Source of the DNA: Lactobacillus sp. MRS-253-APC-2B
GTDB taxonomy: Bacteria; Bacillota; Bacilli; Lactobacillales; Lactobacillaceae
NCBI RefSeq assembly: GCF_012843675.1
Contig: NZ_JABAFO010000008.1
Coordinates: 19,783 to 83,782, forward strand
Direction of reading: 5' to 3'
Length of the DNA: 64,000 nt
The notes below the pieces were generated by a model. It made no database searches, had not been told where the DNA came from, and was given only the letters and a program-made list of their open reading frames with translations. The position numbers were made by a program, and so were the translations under genes. This document shows positions 35,391 to 44,052 of this stretch, one piece after another. Numbering within the stretch: position 1 is the stretch's first letter; each line of letters begins with the position of its first letter.

Positions 35391-36266
35391 ATGGAAAATA
35401 CTTGGATTTATCGCGGTCAGGAACCAATCAAGATCAAAAAATTTCTGCAGACGCTTGGAATGGGGCATCGGATGTTTAATGACATCAAAAATGGTGCTGG
35501 TGAGTTTCAAGTTGATCATCGTATTGTACGACCGACAACCAAGATCTTGCCCAATCAGCCGCTAACAATCAAAGTTGCGCCAGAATTTCCCAATCCAGAC
35601 GTTAAATCAAGCAATGGCACGTTGGATATTGTATTTGAAGATGCCAACTGGCTGGTTATCAGCAAACCAGCCGGCCTAGCCTCAATTCCAGGCCCAACGA
35701 CTGGAGATGATACGCTGCTCAATCGCGTGACTGGATATCTGATACGCAACGATTCGCCAGACCAGCGACCACACCTGATTACACGGTTGGATCGCTACAC
35801 CAGTGGCCTATTGCTGGCTGCTAAGCATCAGGTAGCCGTCAGCATGATCAGCCAACAGGTTCAACAGCATAAAATGATTAAAGAATATCAAGCGATCGTT
35901 CAAGGCATTTTAACTAATGATCATGATATGATTGACGCTCCGATTGCTCGAGTTGAAGGTCGGGCTCAGCGTGAAATCAGTGCCGATGGTCAAAATGCCA
36001 GGACCGAATACTGGGTCGAGGCACGCGGTCAAAACTGGACGCTGGTCAGAGTGCGTCTGCATACTGGCCGCACCCACCAGATTCGCATTCACTTCAGTCA
36101 TCTCGGTCATCCACTGCTGGGCGATCATCTGTATGGTGGTGATACCAGTCGCTTTGACCATCAGCTGCTCTGTGCTTCGCATATTGCGTTTGATGACCCA
36201 TTTACCCTAAGGCACCTTGATTTTAAGATTGGGCTGCCAGCAACGTTTAAACAGGCAATGAACTGA
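35391..36266 (+). CDS. RluA-family pseudouridine synthase
   Basis: A 291-residue pseudouridine synthase acting on rRNA or tRNA uridines. The catalytic Asp134 lies in HLITRLDRYTSGLLL, the RluA signature. An S4-like N-terminal region (IKIKKFLQTLGMGHRMF) precedes it, and TGRTHQIRIHFSHLGHPLLGD is the conserved C-terminal block. GGAGGGG places the start at the ATG at 35391; the frame extends uselessly into the tRNA terminator. The specific uridine target cannot be read from the sequence. It is 69 bases before luxS with a separate promoter likely between. Confidence 0.94.
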   Translation: MENTWIYRGQEPIKIKKFLQTLGMGHRMFNDIKNGAGEFQVDHRIVRPTTKILPNQPLTIKVAPEFPNPDVKSSNGTLDIVFEDANWLVISKPAGLASIPGPTTGDDTLLNRVTGYLIRNDSPDQRPHLITRLDRYTSGLLLAAKHQVAVSMISQQVQQHKMIKEYQAIVQGILTNDHDMIDAPIARVEGRAQREISADGQNARTEYWVEARGQNWTLVRVRLHTGRTHQIRIHFSHLGHPLLGDHLYGGDTSRFDHQLLCASHIAFDDPFTLRHLDFKIGLPATFKQAMN

Positions 36267-36335
36267 TAATTTATCCATGCGAAGACGTTCAAAAGTTCTA
36301 TAATAAGGCTAATTAAGTTTTAGGAGGAATTTTTC

Positions 36336-36812
36336 ATGGCTAAAGTTGAAAGTTTCACGCTGGATCATACCAAGGTAAAGGCACCTTATGTCCGTTTGAT
36401 TACGGTTGAAGAAGGACCAAAAGGCGACAAGATCAGCAACTATGATCTGCGCTTGGTTCAGCCAAACGAAAATGCCATCCCAACGGCAGGACTGCACACG
36501 ATTGAACACCTGCTGGCAGGGTTGTTACGGGACCGTTTGACGGGCGTCATTGACTGTTCGCCATTTGGCTGTCGGACTGGTTTCCATTTAATTACTTGGG
36601 GTGAGCACAGCACGACCGAGGTTGCCAAGGCCTTGAAGTCCTCACTTGAAGAAATTGCCTACCAGATTAAGTGGGAAGACGTGCAGGGAACCACGGAAAA
36701 GAGCTGTGGCAATTACCGTGACCATTCACTGTTCTCAGCTAAGGAATGGAGCAAGAAGATTTTGGCTGAAGGCATTAGTGACCAGCCATTTGAACGCCAT
36801 GTAGTTGACTAG
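36336..36812 (+). CDS. luxS: S-ribosylhomocysteine lyase
   Basis: A 158-residue LuxS that splits S-ribosylhomocysteine into homocysteine and the autoinducer-2 precursor. The metal ligands His54 and His58 in HTIEH and Cys124 in CGNYRDH are present, with FGCRTGFH around catalytic Cys79. TAGGAGGA precedes the ATG. It serves methyl-cycle recycling and potentially AI-2 signalling. The stop codon at 36810-36812 is followed 4 bases later by repeat copy B. Confidence 0.97.
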   Translation: MAKVESFTLDHTKVKAPYVRLITVEEGPKGDKISNYDLRLVQPNENAIPTAGLHTIEHLLAGLLRDRLTGVIDCSPFGCRTGFHLITWGEHSTTEVAKALKSSLEEIAYQIKWEDVQGTTEKSCGNYRDHSLFSAKEWSKKILAEGISDQPFERHVVD

Positions 36813-36816
36813 ACAA

Positions 36817-37010
36817 TAAAAGAGGCTGGGAATTAACTCAGCCTCTTAACTATTTTATGGATAATAATGCCTCAGCGCAGTAGCTGGCTGGCAGTTCAAA
36901 CGCTGATAAATCAGCATTTGAACTGCCAGCCATCCTTGCGGAGGTGCGAAGACAAACTCCGAAGATCGGTCGCAAGCTGATTTTCGGAGTTTTTTTCTCA
37001 CTCTCTTTTA
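36817..37010 (+). repeat. structured intergenic repeat, copy B (after luxS)
   Basis: Same element as copies A and C. It starts with a small hairpin (AGAGGCTGGG, then CTCAGCCTCTT). It then has GCCTCAGCGCAGTAGCTGGC and the most symmetric central hairpin of the three: TGGCTGGCAGTTCAAACGC against GCATTTGAACTGCCAGCCA. It ends with a stem (AACTCCGAAGATCGG against CTGATTTTCGGAGT), seven T and CTCACTCTCTTTTA. Confidence 0.88.
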
Positions 37011-37060
37011 TATATTCAGTCTTAATTTTGTAAGTTTGAGTATCGAATAATCGGCATTTG

Positions 37061-37783
37061 TCAGTTTGCTTGCGCGAGCATTTTCTTGATTAATTGAACT
37101 TGAAACTGCTGTTGAGCCTGCTGGGCAATTTCCAGCTGTTGGGTAGTTGACAGCTGCGGATTCTTTTGCAGTGCACTTTGTAACTGAGCCTTAACGAACG
37201 CTTCTGCCTGTTGCTTTAGAGCAGTTTGAGCAGCTGCATTACTGGATTTCATCTGTTTTTTTAGCAGTTCAGCCTGCTTGACGGTAAGCTTGACGTAGTT
37301 TTTTGGATACCTAAGCGTATTGGTACGTGAGATTAGATTGCCATCCATCTTGGAACCAGCAAACAGTAAGCGATAGAATTTATTCTTAAAACGCCAGCGC
37401 GTCTCTTTGGTCGTTAGCGTTGCCTTGGTGTCGTTTGTCTTGACAACGCGGTTAGTAGTATATCCATCAGTTTGAGTATGCGTGGTTTTTGCTGAGTCGT
37501 CATTAGTCCGATAAACGTAGACGTCGTCTTTACCAGAGGTACCAATCGGCTGGTAGAGGATGATCGGCAGCTGGCTGCTTGCTGAATAGATTTGCGTGGT
37601 TTTGGTCGTCGTAACCTTTTTCATGCCAAAATGATCATGAAAGTTGGTGGTAATCAGAACCGTTGAACCAACAAAGATAATGCCAGTAATCAAACCGGCG
37701 ATTATTCGCGTACGCCGACTGGGAGCAAACATGATCGAGATAAAGAAGGCAATTGCACCCAGAAACATTAAAACAGTAATCAT
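37061..37783 (-). CDS. DUF4811 domain protein (efflux partner)
   Basis: A 240-residue protein with two N-terminal membrane segments (about 3-20 and 25-45), an extracytoplasmic-like domain rich in Thr and Lys, and a Gln-rich C-terminal helical tail (about 175-240) with coiled-coil character. It matches the DUF4811 family, found next to DHA2 MFS transporters in lactobacilli. Its start overlaps the end of the MFS gene by 4 bases, so the two are translationally coupled. A role as an accessory subunit of the exporter is inferred only from this constant pairing. Confidence 0.82.
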   Translation of the reverse strand: MITVLMFLGAIAFFISIMFAPSRRTRIIAGLITGIIFVGSTVLITTNFHDHFGMKKVTTTKTTQIYSASSQLPIILYQPIGTSGKDDVYVYRTNDDSAKTTHTQTDGYTTNRVVKTNDTKATLTTKETRWRFKNKFYRLLFAGSKMDGNLISRTNTLRYPKNYVKLTVKQAELLKKQMKSSNAAAQTALKQQAEAFVKAQLQSALQKNPQLSTTQQLEIAQQAQQQFQVQLIKKMLAQAN

Positions 37784-39276
37784 TTGGCACTGCCTCCTTT
37801 CTGTATATTGTCAGCATCATATCTGGCATTGATCTTGTTATGATTCTTCAATTTGGAGGATGCCAAAAGGCCGATAACGGCAAACGTGATGGCGACCCAG
37901 AAGGCTGCATGGTAGCCGTTTAGCGTGGCATCGATCATTTTGGCCTTGTATTGAAGTGGAGAAGCCTTAAGCAGGGCATGTGATGGCTTTTGTGAATTGG
38001 TAACGTTGGTTAAAATTGAGATCAGAATTGCCGAGCCCATTGATGAAGCCACTTGACGGATCGTATTGTTGACGGCCGTGCCATGTGAGATCATCTCAAA
38101 TGGCAGTGCGTTCATGCCTGAGGTCGTAACCGGCATCATAACCATTGAGATCCCGAATAGCCGCACGGCATATAAGAAAATTACGTCGAAAATAGGCGTC
38201 TCTCGGGTCAGAAAGGCAAATGGAATCGTCCCAATCGTTAAGATAAACATCCCAGTCATTACCAGTCGCTTAGCACCGTAACGGTCAAAAAGATCACCGG
38301 TAACCGGGCTCATCAATCCCATCATTAAAGCACCTAACAGCAGTGACAGACCAGAATGAAAGGCCGACATGCCATGAACGATCTGCAGATAAAGCGGCAG
38401 TACCAGTTCAACGCCGACCATGGCAATCATGACAATCGAGCTGAGTAGTGTAGCCAGGGTAAATTCAGGCGTCTTAAAGACCTTAAAGTCCAAAAACGGG
38501 TTGGTCAGCTTGGTTTGACGCCAGACCAGCAGTGCAATCAAGATAGCACCAAAGATGATCGAAACCCAGACAACGGTGCTAGTCCAGCCTTTGTCACCGA
38601 CGGATGAAAAACCATACAAAACGCTACCAAAGCCCAGCGTGGAAATGACCAAAGACAGCCAGTCAAGCGTTGGATCGGTGTTTTTAAGTACGTTTTGCAT
38701 CAAAAAGAAGCTGGCAATGATTACGACGGCCACGATTGGAATAATCATGCCAAAGAGTACCCGCCATGAGTAGTTGTCCACTACCCATCCGGAAAGTGAA
38801 GGACCTAGAGCTGGTGCCAGAGCAATCACCAGACCGTTGATTCCCATGGCGGCTCCACGCTTTTCAGGCGGGAAGATCGTCAGCATGATGTTTTGCATCA
38901 AGGGCATTGTAATTCCGACTGCGGTTGCTTGAATCAGTCGGCCGCACAGTAAGGTACCAAAATTAGGGGCGAGAAAGGCGGTAATGGTCCCCAGTTCGAA
39001 AATCGACATTGCTGAGATATAGAGCCATTTTGAGTTGAATTTGTTGCTTAGATATGCCGAAACCGGAATCATGATCCCATTGACCATCATAAAACCGGTT
39101 GTCAGCCATTGAACGGTTGCCGTGCTGATGTCAAAAGCCTTCATCAGGGTTGGAAAAGCCGTGGCTAGAATAGTTTGATTCAAGACCGTACAAAAGCTTC
39201 CGACCAGCATTACCATTACCAAAAGATTGCGATGGTATGGCTTACCGTTGATATCGACTGCCATGTTTACAGACAA
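37780..39276 (-). CDS. MFS DHA2-family multidrug efflux transporter (LmrB/EmrB-like)
   Basis: A 498-residue proton-driven exporter with about fourteen hydrophobic segments. The motif ALGPSLSGWVVDNYSWRVLF is the motif C/EmrB-type signature and LSNKFNSKWLY is motif A-like. The start is a TTG at 39276, eight bases after AGGAGG; an ATG four codons inside is an alternative. The gene is divergent from a MerR regulator and coupled to DUF4811. Substrates are unknown; the family handles drugs, dyes and bile-type compounds. Confidence 0.9.
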   Translation of the reverse strand: MSVNMAVDINGKPYHRNLLVMVMLVGSFCTVLNQTILATAFPTLMKAFDISTATVQWLTTGFMMVNGIMIPVSAYLSNKFNSKWLYISAMSIFELGTITAFLAPNFGTLLCGRLIQATAVGITMPLMQNIMLTIFPPEKRGAAMGINGLVIALAPALGPSLSGWVVDNYSWRVLFGMIIPIVAVVIIASFFLMQNVLKNTDPTLDWLSLVISTLGFGSVLYGFSSVGDKGWTSTVVWVSIIFGAILIALLVWRQTKLTNPFLDFKVFKTPEFTLATLLSSIVMIAMVGVELVLPLYLQIVHGMSAFHSGLSLLLGALMMGLMSPVTGDLFDRYGAKRLVMTGMFILTIGTIPFAFLTRETPIFDVIFLYAVRLFGISMVMMPVTTSGMNALPFEMISHGTAVNNTIRQVASSMGSAILISILTNVTNSQKPSHALLKASPLQYKAKMIDATLNGYHAAFWVAITFAVIGLLASSKLKNHNKINARYDADNIQKGGSAK

Positions 39277-39414
39277 GATAAAGCCTCCTTTTTTGATTGT
39301 TTATATTTTAAAAGCAGAGACTAATATAGAATGATCAGATATCTTTGTCAAATTTTTTGATAAAGATCGCAGTAAATGATATATTAAACGAAAAGATGCC
39401 GAAAGGAAGAAAAA

Positions 39415-39864
39415 ATGAGTGCCATAACAGAAGAGTTTCGTAAGATGTTCGTGCATGAAAAGCTGCTGATCAGTATGACTGAGCTTTCCCAGGCAGTTGG
39501 CGTCTCACCAAGTCAAATTCGCTATTGGGAGCGCAAGGGATATATTGTCTCAGAACAAGAACAGCAGCATAAAAACCATAAATATTCGATGACAACACTG
39601 GTTAAGGTTGCTGGAATCAAATATTTTTTGGACGAAGGCTACACGCTGCCAGTTGCCGTTAAAAAACAAGAAGAACACTGTGATATGTCGCGTGCGCTTA
39701 AGCATTTCATTGCCGATCGCCTATTGGACTTTGAAAAGGCTGCCGACGGAGCAACCCTGATTAATCTAGGGACCCTGGATGATGATCCCCAAAAAGAAAT
39801 TGTTGCTAAAGTTAATGGTGCTGGACACGTTCAGCTGCTATTACGTGATCGGCAGTCAAAATAA
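39415..39864 (+). CDS. MerR-family transcriptional regulator
   Basis: A 149-residue MerR-type regulator. The N-terminal winged helix (about 18-45: LISMTELSQAVGVSPSQIRYWERKGYI) is followed by a short C-terminal region lacking the cysteine metal site of classic MerR/CueR proteins. It is divergent from the MFS-DUF4811 operon, with about 138 bases between, and probably controls it in response to a drug-like ligand. GAAAGGAAG precedes the ATG. The ligand is unknown. Confidence 0.9.
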   Translation: MSAITEEFRKMFVHEKLLISMTELSQAVGVSPSQIRYWERKGYIVSEQEQQHKNHKYSMTTLVKVAGIKYFLDEGYTLPVAVKKQEEHCDMSRALKHFIADRLLDFEKAADGATLINLGTLDDDPQKEIVAKVNGAGHVQLLLRDRQSK

Positions 39865-39979
39865 TCAGAAATTGGTTTGTCATTTTGGTTTAAATGACTG
39901 ACGGCACGGTTGGCTTAAACCGAATCGGCAAAAAAGTGATAAGCTAATAATGTACAGTATTTAAAAAGGGGACGAGTTC

Positions 39980-40327
39980 ATGAGTGAAAATACTTTTGGC
40001 TTTAATGAACTGACCGATGCAGCACAAGACAATGCTTTGAAAACATTTGCCAAGTACTACGTCCGCCAGTACAAGCAAGATAATCTGGAGATCATCGATG
40101 CCTTGGCCAATGATGATGAGGCCGTAGCCATGATCAATCAGATCTTGGAGGAAAACAACTATCTGACAGAGGCCAAGTTGGCCGATATGAGTATTGCGAT
40201 GGTCAAATCTTGCTATGTAAAAATTTTAAACGAACTATCGGCACGTTTTGATGAAGACGGCGAACCGGTTGAATCCTGGGAAACCTGGATGCAATCAGAG
40301 CACGCCAAGCTGCCGCAAGAAGACTAG
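39980..40327 (+). CDS. small acidic hypothetical protein
   Basis: A 115-residue soluble acidic protein (MSENTFGFNELTDAAQDNAL at the start), predicted largely helical. I recognise no family. AAAAGGGGACG precedes the ATG at 39980, which supports translation. It lies alone between the MerR gene and RNase J gene. Its stop is followed 4 bases later by repeat copy C, the same arrangement as mprF and luxS. Function unknown. Confidence 0.78.
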   Translation: MSENTFGFNELTDAAQDNALKTFAKYYVRQYKQDNLEIIDALANDDEAVAMINQILEENNYLTEAKLADMSIAMVKSCYVKILNELSARFDEDGEPVESWETWMQSEHAKLPQED

Positions 40328-40331
40328 ATCA

Positions 40332-40524
40332 ACAAAGGGCTGGGAATTAACTCAACCTTTTAACTATGTATGGATAATAATGCCTCAGCGCAGTAGCTGG
40401 CTGGCAGGTCAAATGCTGATAAATCAACATTTGACCGACCTAGCCATCCTTGCGGAGGTTTGAAGACAAACTCCGAAAATCGGTTGCAAGCTGATTTTCG
40501 GAGTTTTTTCTCACTCTCTTTTAT
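40332..40524 (+). repeat. structured intergenic repeat, copy C
   Basis: Third copy of the element. It starts with AAAGGGCTGGGAATTAACTC, continues through GCCTCAGCGCAGTAGCTGGC and a central hairpin (TGGCAGGTCAAATGC against CATTTGACCGACCTAGCCA), and ends with AACTCCGAAAATCGG against CTGATTTTCGGAGT, a T run and CTCACTCTCTTTT. Its right arm matches copy A rather than copy B. Confidence 0.85.
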
Positions 40525-40727
40525 TTTTCCCAAAAGCGACTTACTACTAATGCCTTTTAGGATGTGTTAGAATAAACTAAGTTTTATTTGAACGGATAAA
40601 TAATACGAGTTGCTCATTTTCAAATTCGGATGTGACGTCATTTTAAGACGGCGCTGTTTTGGCTTGCATTGATTTCTGAATTATGAAAATTGGCGAACAT
40701 CAATCATATAAAGGAAAGAAAGGTATT
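40525..40727 (+). promoter_or_regulatory. RNase J upstream region
   Basis: No separate gene is seen. An upstream ATG at 40683 is in frame with RNase J, but the GGAAAGAAAGG site at 40711-40721 favours the ATG at 40728. Short inverted sequences around TGACGTCATTTTAAGACGGCG (40633-40652) could form a leader structure. Confidence 0.35.
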
Positions 40728-42611
40728 ATGCGCAAATTAAAAATCAAAAACAATGAAGTCGCTTTTTATGCCATGGGTGGCTTGGGCGAGATCGGTAAGA
40801 ACATGTACTGTGTCCAGTTCCAAGATGAAATCATCATCATTGACTGTGGGGTGCTCTTCCCAGAAGATGAACTGCTTGGAGTCGACTATGTCATTCAAAA
40901 CTATGACTATTTGGTAGAAAACAAGGATAAGATTAAAGGGATCTTTATTACGCACGGTCACGAAGACCACATTGGCGGCCTGCCATTCTTTTTACAAAAG
41001 GTTAATGCACCAATCTATGCTGGTCCATTTGCCATGTCTTTGATTCGTGGCAAGCTGGAGGAAAAGCACCTGTTAAAGAGCGCTGAACTGCACGAGATCA
41101 ATGAGTTTGATACGGTGCACTTTAAAAAGCTGTGGGTCTCGTTTTTCAGAACGACGCACTCAATCCCGGATACGCTGGGGGTTGCCGTTCATACACCACA
41201 AGGTACGATCGTTCAAACCGGTGACTTTAAGTTTGACCTAACGCCGGTTGGTCATCTGCCAGGGCCAAACTTTCAGCAGATGGCAAAGCTTGGCGAAGAG
41301 GGCGTGCTGCTTTTGACCTCGGACTCAACCAATGCAGAACGACCAGAATTCACCAAGTCCGAGCGCTGGGTTGATATTCATATTCGGCGCATCTTTGAAC
41401 GCATCAAAGGTCGAATCATCTTTGCATCTTTTGCCTCCAATGTTTATCGTCTGCGAGAGGCCAGTGACGCAGCCTTAAAGCAGGGCCGTAAAATTGCCGT
41501 GTTTGGCCGCAGTATGGAAAATGCCATTACGGCTGGCCAGGAGCTGGGCTATCTGCATATTCCAGAAGATGCATTGATTGATCAAAATGATATTAACAGC
41601 TATCCGCCGGAAAAGGTCATGATTATGTGTACTGGATCGCAGGGTGAGCCAATGGCCGCATTGAGTCGTATTGCCAATGGTACGCACCGTCAGATTACCA
41701 TTCAGCCAGGCGATACGGTCGTCTTCTCATCCAACCCGATTCCCGGCAATACCACCAGCGTCAATGCGTTGATCAACAAGCTGGAAGAAGACGGTGCTGA
41801 GGTTATTCACGGCTACGTCAACAATATCCATACATCCGGTCACGGTGGTCAGGTTGACGAAGAACTGATGCTGCGTTTAATGAAGCCAAAGTTCTTTGCT
41901 CCGGTTCATGGTGAGTACCGGATGCAAAAGATTCATACCAAGCTGGCAGAATTAACCGGTGTCCCAGCTGATCACAGCTTCGTGTTGGCCAATGGCGATG
42001 TGCTGGCCTTAACCAAGGATACGTGTCGCGTTGCCGATCACATCGAAACGGCAAGCGACGTCTACATTGATGGTCGCGATGCCGGCGATACCGTGGGCAA
42101 TCCGGAAATCCGAGAACGACGGATGCTTTCTGAAGAAGGGGTCGTAACCGCCATTGCCGTTGTTGATCTTAAGGACTATCAGATCGTTGCTGGCCCAGAC
42201 ATCGTTTCACGTGGCTTCGTCTACATGCATGAATCTCAAGAGCTGATCAAGGCTGCCAATCATGAAGTCTTCTGGGCAATCTTGAATACCTTTAAGAATC
42301 ATCAGCACGTTGATCGGCGTGCGATTAACCGCACCATTGTCAGCCGCCTGCAAAAGCTGCTGTTTGAATGGACGGGTCGGCGTCCAGTCATCATTCCGAT
42401 GGTTACGATTCTGAATGCTGATGAAGAAGGGCAAGGCAGCGATCTGCAGCGTGACGTTCGCCATAACACCCGCCGGACTAACTCGCGCCCTAAGCACAAG
42501 ACTAAGAACGGCACTGCCAATAACGAAAACGATAAGTCACGGCCACGACCACATCGTCGTAATCGACCAGCTGCCAAGAAAAATGAGCAGCCAGTCGCAG
42601 CAGAAAAATAA
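40728..42611 (+). CDS. rnj: ribonuclease J
   Basis: A 627-residue metallo-beta-lactamase/beta-CASP ribonuclease for mRNA decay and 5' exonucleolytic processing. The active-site motif HGHEDHIGG (76-84) is intact, as in RNase J1, unlike the altered motif of Bacillus RNase J2. MGGLGEIGKNMYCVQF at the N-terminus and SGHGGQVDEELMLRLMKPKFFAPVHGEYRM in the beta-CASP/C-terminal lactamase part are typical. A basic low-complexity tail (about 575-627, many Arg, Lys, Asn) extends beyond the usual length of about 555 and may bind RNA. A terminator follows. Confidence 0.94.
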   Translation: MRKLKIKNNEVAFYAMGGLGEIGKNMYCVQFQDEIIIIDCGVLFPEDELLGVDYVIQNYDYLVENKDKIKGIFITHGHEDHIGGLPFFLQKVNAPIYAGPFAMSLIRGKLEEKHLLKSAELHEINEFDTVHFKKLWVSFFRTTHSIPDTLGVAVHTPQGTIVQTGDFKFDLTPVGHLPGPNFQQMAKLGEEGVLLLTSDSTNAERPEFTKSERWVDIHIRRIFERIKGRIIFASFASNVYRLREASDAALKQGRKIAVFGRSMENAITAGQELGYLHIPEDALIDQNDINSYPPEKVMIMCTGSQGEPMAALSRIANGTHRQITIQPGDTVVFSSNPIPGNTTSVNALINKLEEDGAEVIHGYVNNIHTSGHGGQVDEELMLRLMKPKFFAPVHGEYRMQKIHTKLAELTGVPADHSFVLANGDVLALTKDTCRVADHIETASDVYIDGRDAGDTVGNPEIRERRMLSEEGVVTAIAVVDLKDYQIVAGPDIVSRGFVYMHESQELIKAANHEVFWAILNTFKNHQHVDRRAINRTIVSRLQKLLFEWTGRRPVIIPMVTILNADEEGQGSDLQRDVRHNTRRTNSRPKHKTKNGTANNENDKSRPRPHRRNRPAAKKNEQPVAAEK

Positions 42612-42620
42612 CCGATTGAT

Positions 42621-42650
42621 AAAAGTTCGTCTGCAAGACGGGCTTTTTAT
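42621..42650 (+). terminator. intrinsic terminator after RNase J gene
   Basis: AAAAGTTCGTC and GACGGGCTTTT pair around TGCAA, followed by T residues. Confidence 0.8.
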
Positions 42651-42759
42651 TTTTAAAATAACGCCGGCTTTTTTGATTCCAAGCTTAATCAATCGGCAAC
42701 CCTCTGGTATTATGAAAGCTGTAATTATTTTTGTTTTCATTATTTAAGGAGGCTTTTTG

Positions 42760-43971
42760 ATGTCAGGGAGAGACTATCTTCACATCTGGTATCAGGCCCA
42801 GTTGGTTGGCGCTTTAATTTTCTTGATTGCCGTTGCTTGGTGGAACGTCTTGATTATGGGACGCGGCATTCGGCTGTTGGTATTCATTTTGGCGCTGGTT
42901 GTTTTAGAAGGTCTGATGATTACCATTGTTGCGCATGTACCACGTTGGCTTAGATTAACGGATGTTTTTTTGCAGACCATGCTGCAGCCAATCATGCTGA
43001 TCATGCTTTGGGGAACCGTTACCCGAGAGATTATCGTGCGGCTGTATCTGCCGGCACGGGGCGTAATTGCAGTAACGCTGCTGTATTATCTGATCATGTT
43101 TGCTCCATTTGCCAGTGAGATTGGCGGTCAGATGGAAAACGTGGTCGCTCGCATCATCTTTTTAATCTATCTGTTTATGACAACGGTTATGATGATGCAG
43201 TACTTTTTACCCGATAAGTTTATTCAGCCACAGCTTTTTAAAGAGTTTATCGAAACCGGCTTTTGGGGCGCCTTGGCATTTTTTGTTTCGGTAACGGTTT
43301 TGATGCGAGCCTGGCATTTGTCATGGCCAGGTTTGATACCGACGTTTGGTACTGGCTGGAGCTGGTGGGTAATGAGCGTTCTGCTGGCTGTTTATGTAAT
43401 TTATTTGGCATTTGATATTTTCCAAACCGGTTGGCTGCAGTTTGATTTTCACGTTCAATGGAATCGGCGTTTAGTCTTGACGGCTCTGGAAGCAGGAATT
43501 GCTGAAGAGACGCTTTGCCGTTTTGGAATTTTAGGCGCGCTGCTTTATGCCTGCCGTAATCTGACGCAGCGTGTACCGATTGCGATAGGTTTGAGCGCAC
43601 TCTGCTTTGGACTGCTGCATCTGCCAAATGCTGCTGTGCAAAAATGGGACGTGACGATTCTGCAGATGATCTTTGCAATCGGTTTGGGACTTTATTTGGC
43701 CGTGGTCTATCTGTACACGGGACAATTATGGCTGACAATGCTGATGCACTTCTTTATCGATGCAGCGATCTTTTGCCTAACGCATCATGAAACGATGGTT
43801 GGCAGCACCAGCACGGCTGATTGGATTGTGCTGGCAATTGAGTTTCTGTATTTTGCCGGCATTGCCTTATGGATGATGTTTGGTAATCGGCGCGTGGTTA
43901 TGGAACGGCATGCCGATCGCTTTACCGGTGATCATCAACATTTTGATTTCTCGTTTGATTTTAGAATGTGA
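42760..43971 (+). CDS. CPBP-family intramembrane metalloprotease
   Basis: A 403-residue polytopic protein. The three CPBP/Abi motifs are present in the C-terminal third: EETLCR (249-254), FGLLH (283-287) and HFFID (330-334). The N-terminal 230 residues add about six membrane segments, giving a longer protein than the common 220-residue CPBP. Relatives include Rce1-type proteases and bacteriocin self-immunity proteins, but no bacteriocin gene is near. AAGGAGG precedes the start; the ATG at 42760 is preferred over the TTG one codon upstream. Substrate unknown. Confidence 0.87.
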   Translation: MSGRDYLHIWYQAQLVGALIFLIAVAWWNVLIMGRGIRLLVFILALVVLEGLMITIVAHVPRWLRLTDVFLQTMLQPIMLIMLWGTVTREIIVRLYLPARGVIAVTLLYYLIMFAPFASEIGGQMENVVARIIFLIYLFMTTVMMMQYFLPDKFIQPQLFKEFIETGFWGALAFFVSVTVLMRAWHLSWPGLIPTFGTGWSWWVMSVLLAVYVIYLAFDIFQTGWLQFDFHVQWNRRLVLTALEAGIAEETLCRFGILGALLYACRNLTQRVPIAIGLSALCFGLLHLPNAAVQKWDVTILQMIFAIGLGLYLAVVYLYTGQLWLTMLMHFFIDAAIFCLTHHETMVGSTSTADWIVLAIEFLYFAGIALWMMFGNRRVVMERHADRFTGDHQHFDFSFDFRM

Positions 43972-44052
43972 AGTTTTGGTAAAGACCCTATATTAAATCA
44001 TAAAAAAAGCTTATCATTATAAACAGCGATTTTTGAAAGGATGTTTAACTTA

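Noticed and set aside
42760..43971. Bacteriocin immunity locus based on the CPBP protein
   Set aside because: No bacteriocin precursor, double-glycine leader or ABC exporter gene is nearby, so the immunity role has no support.
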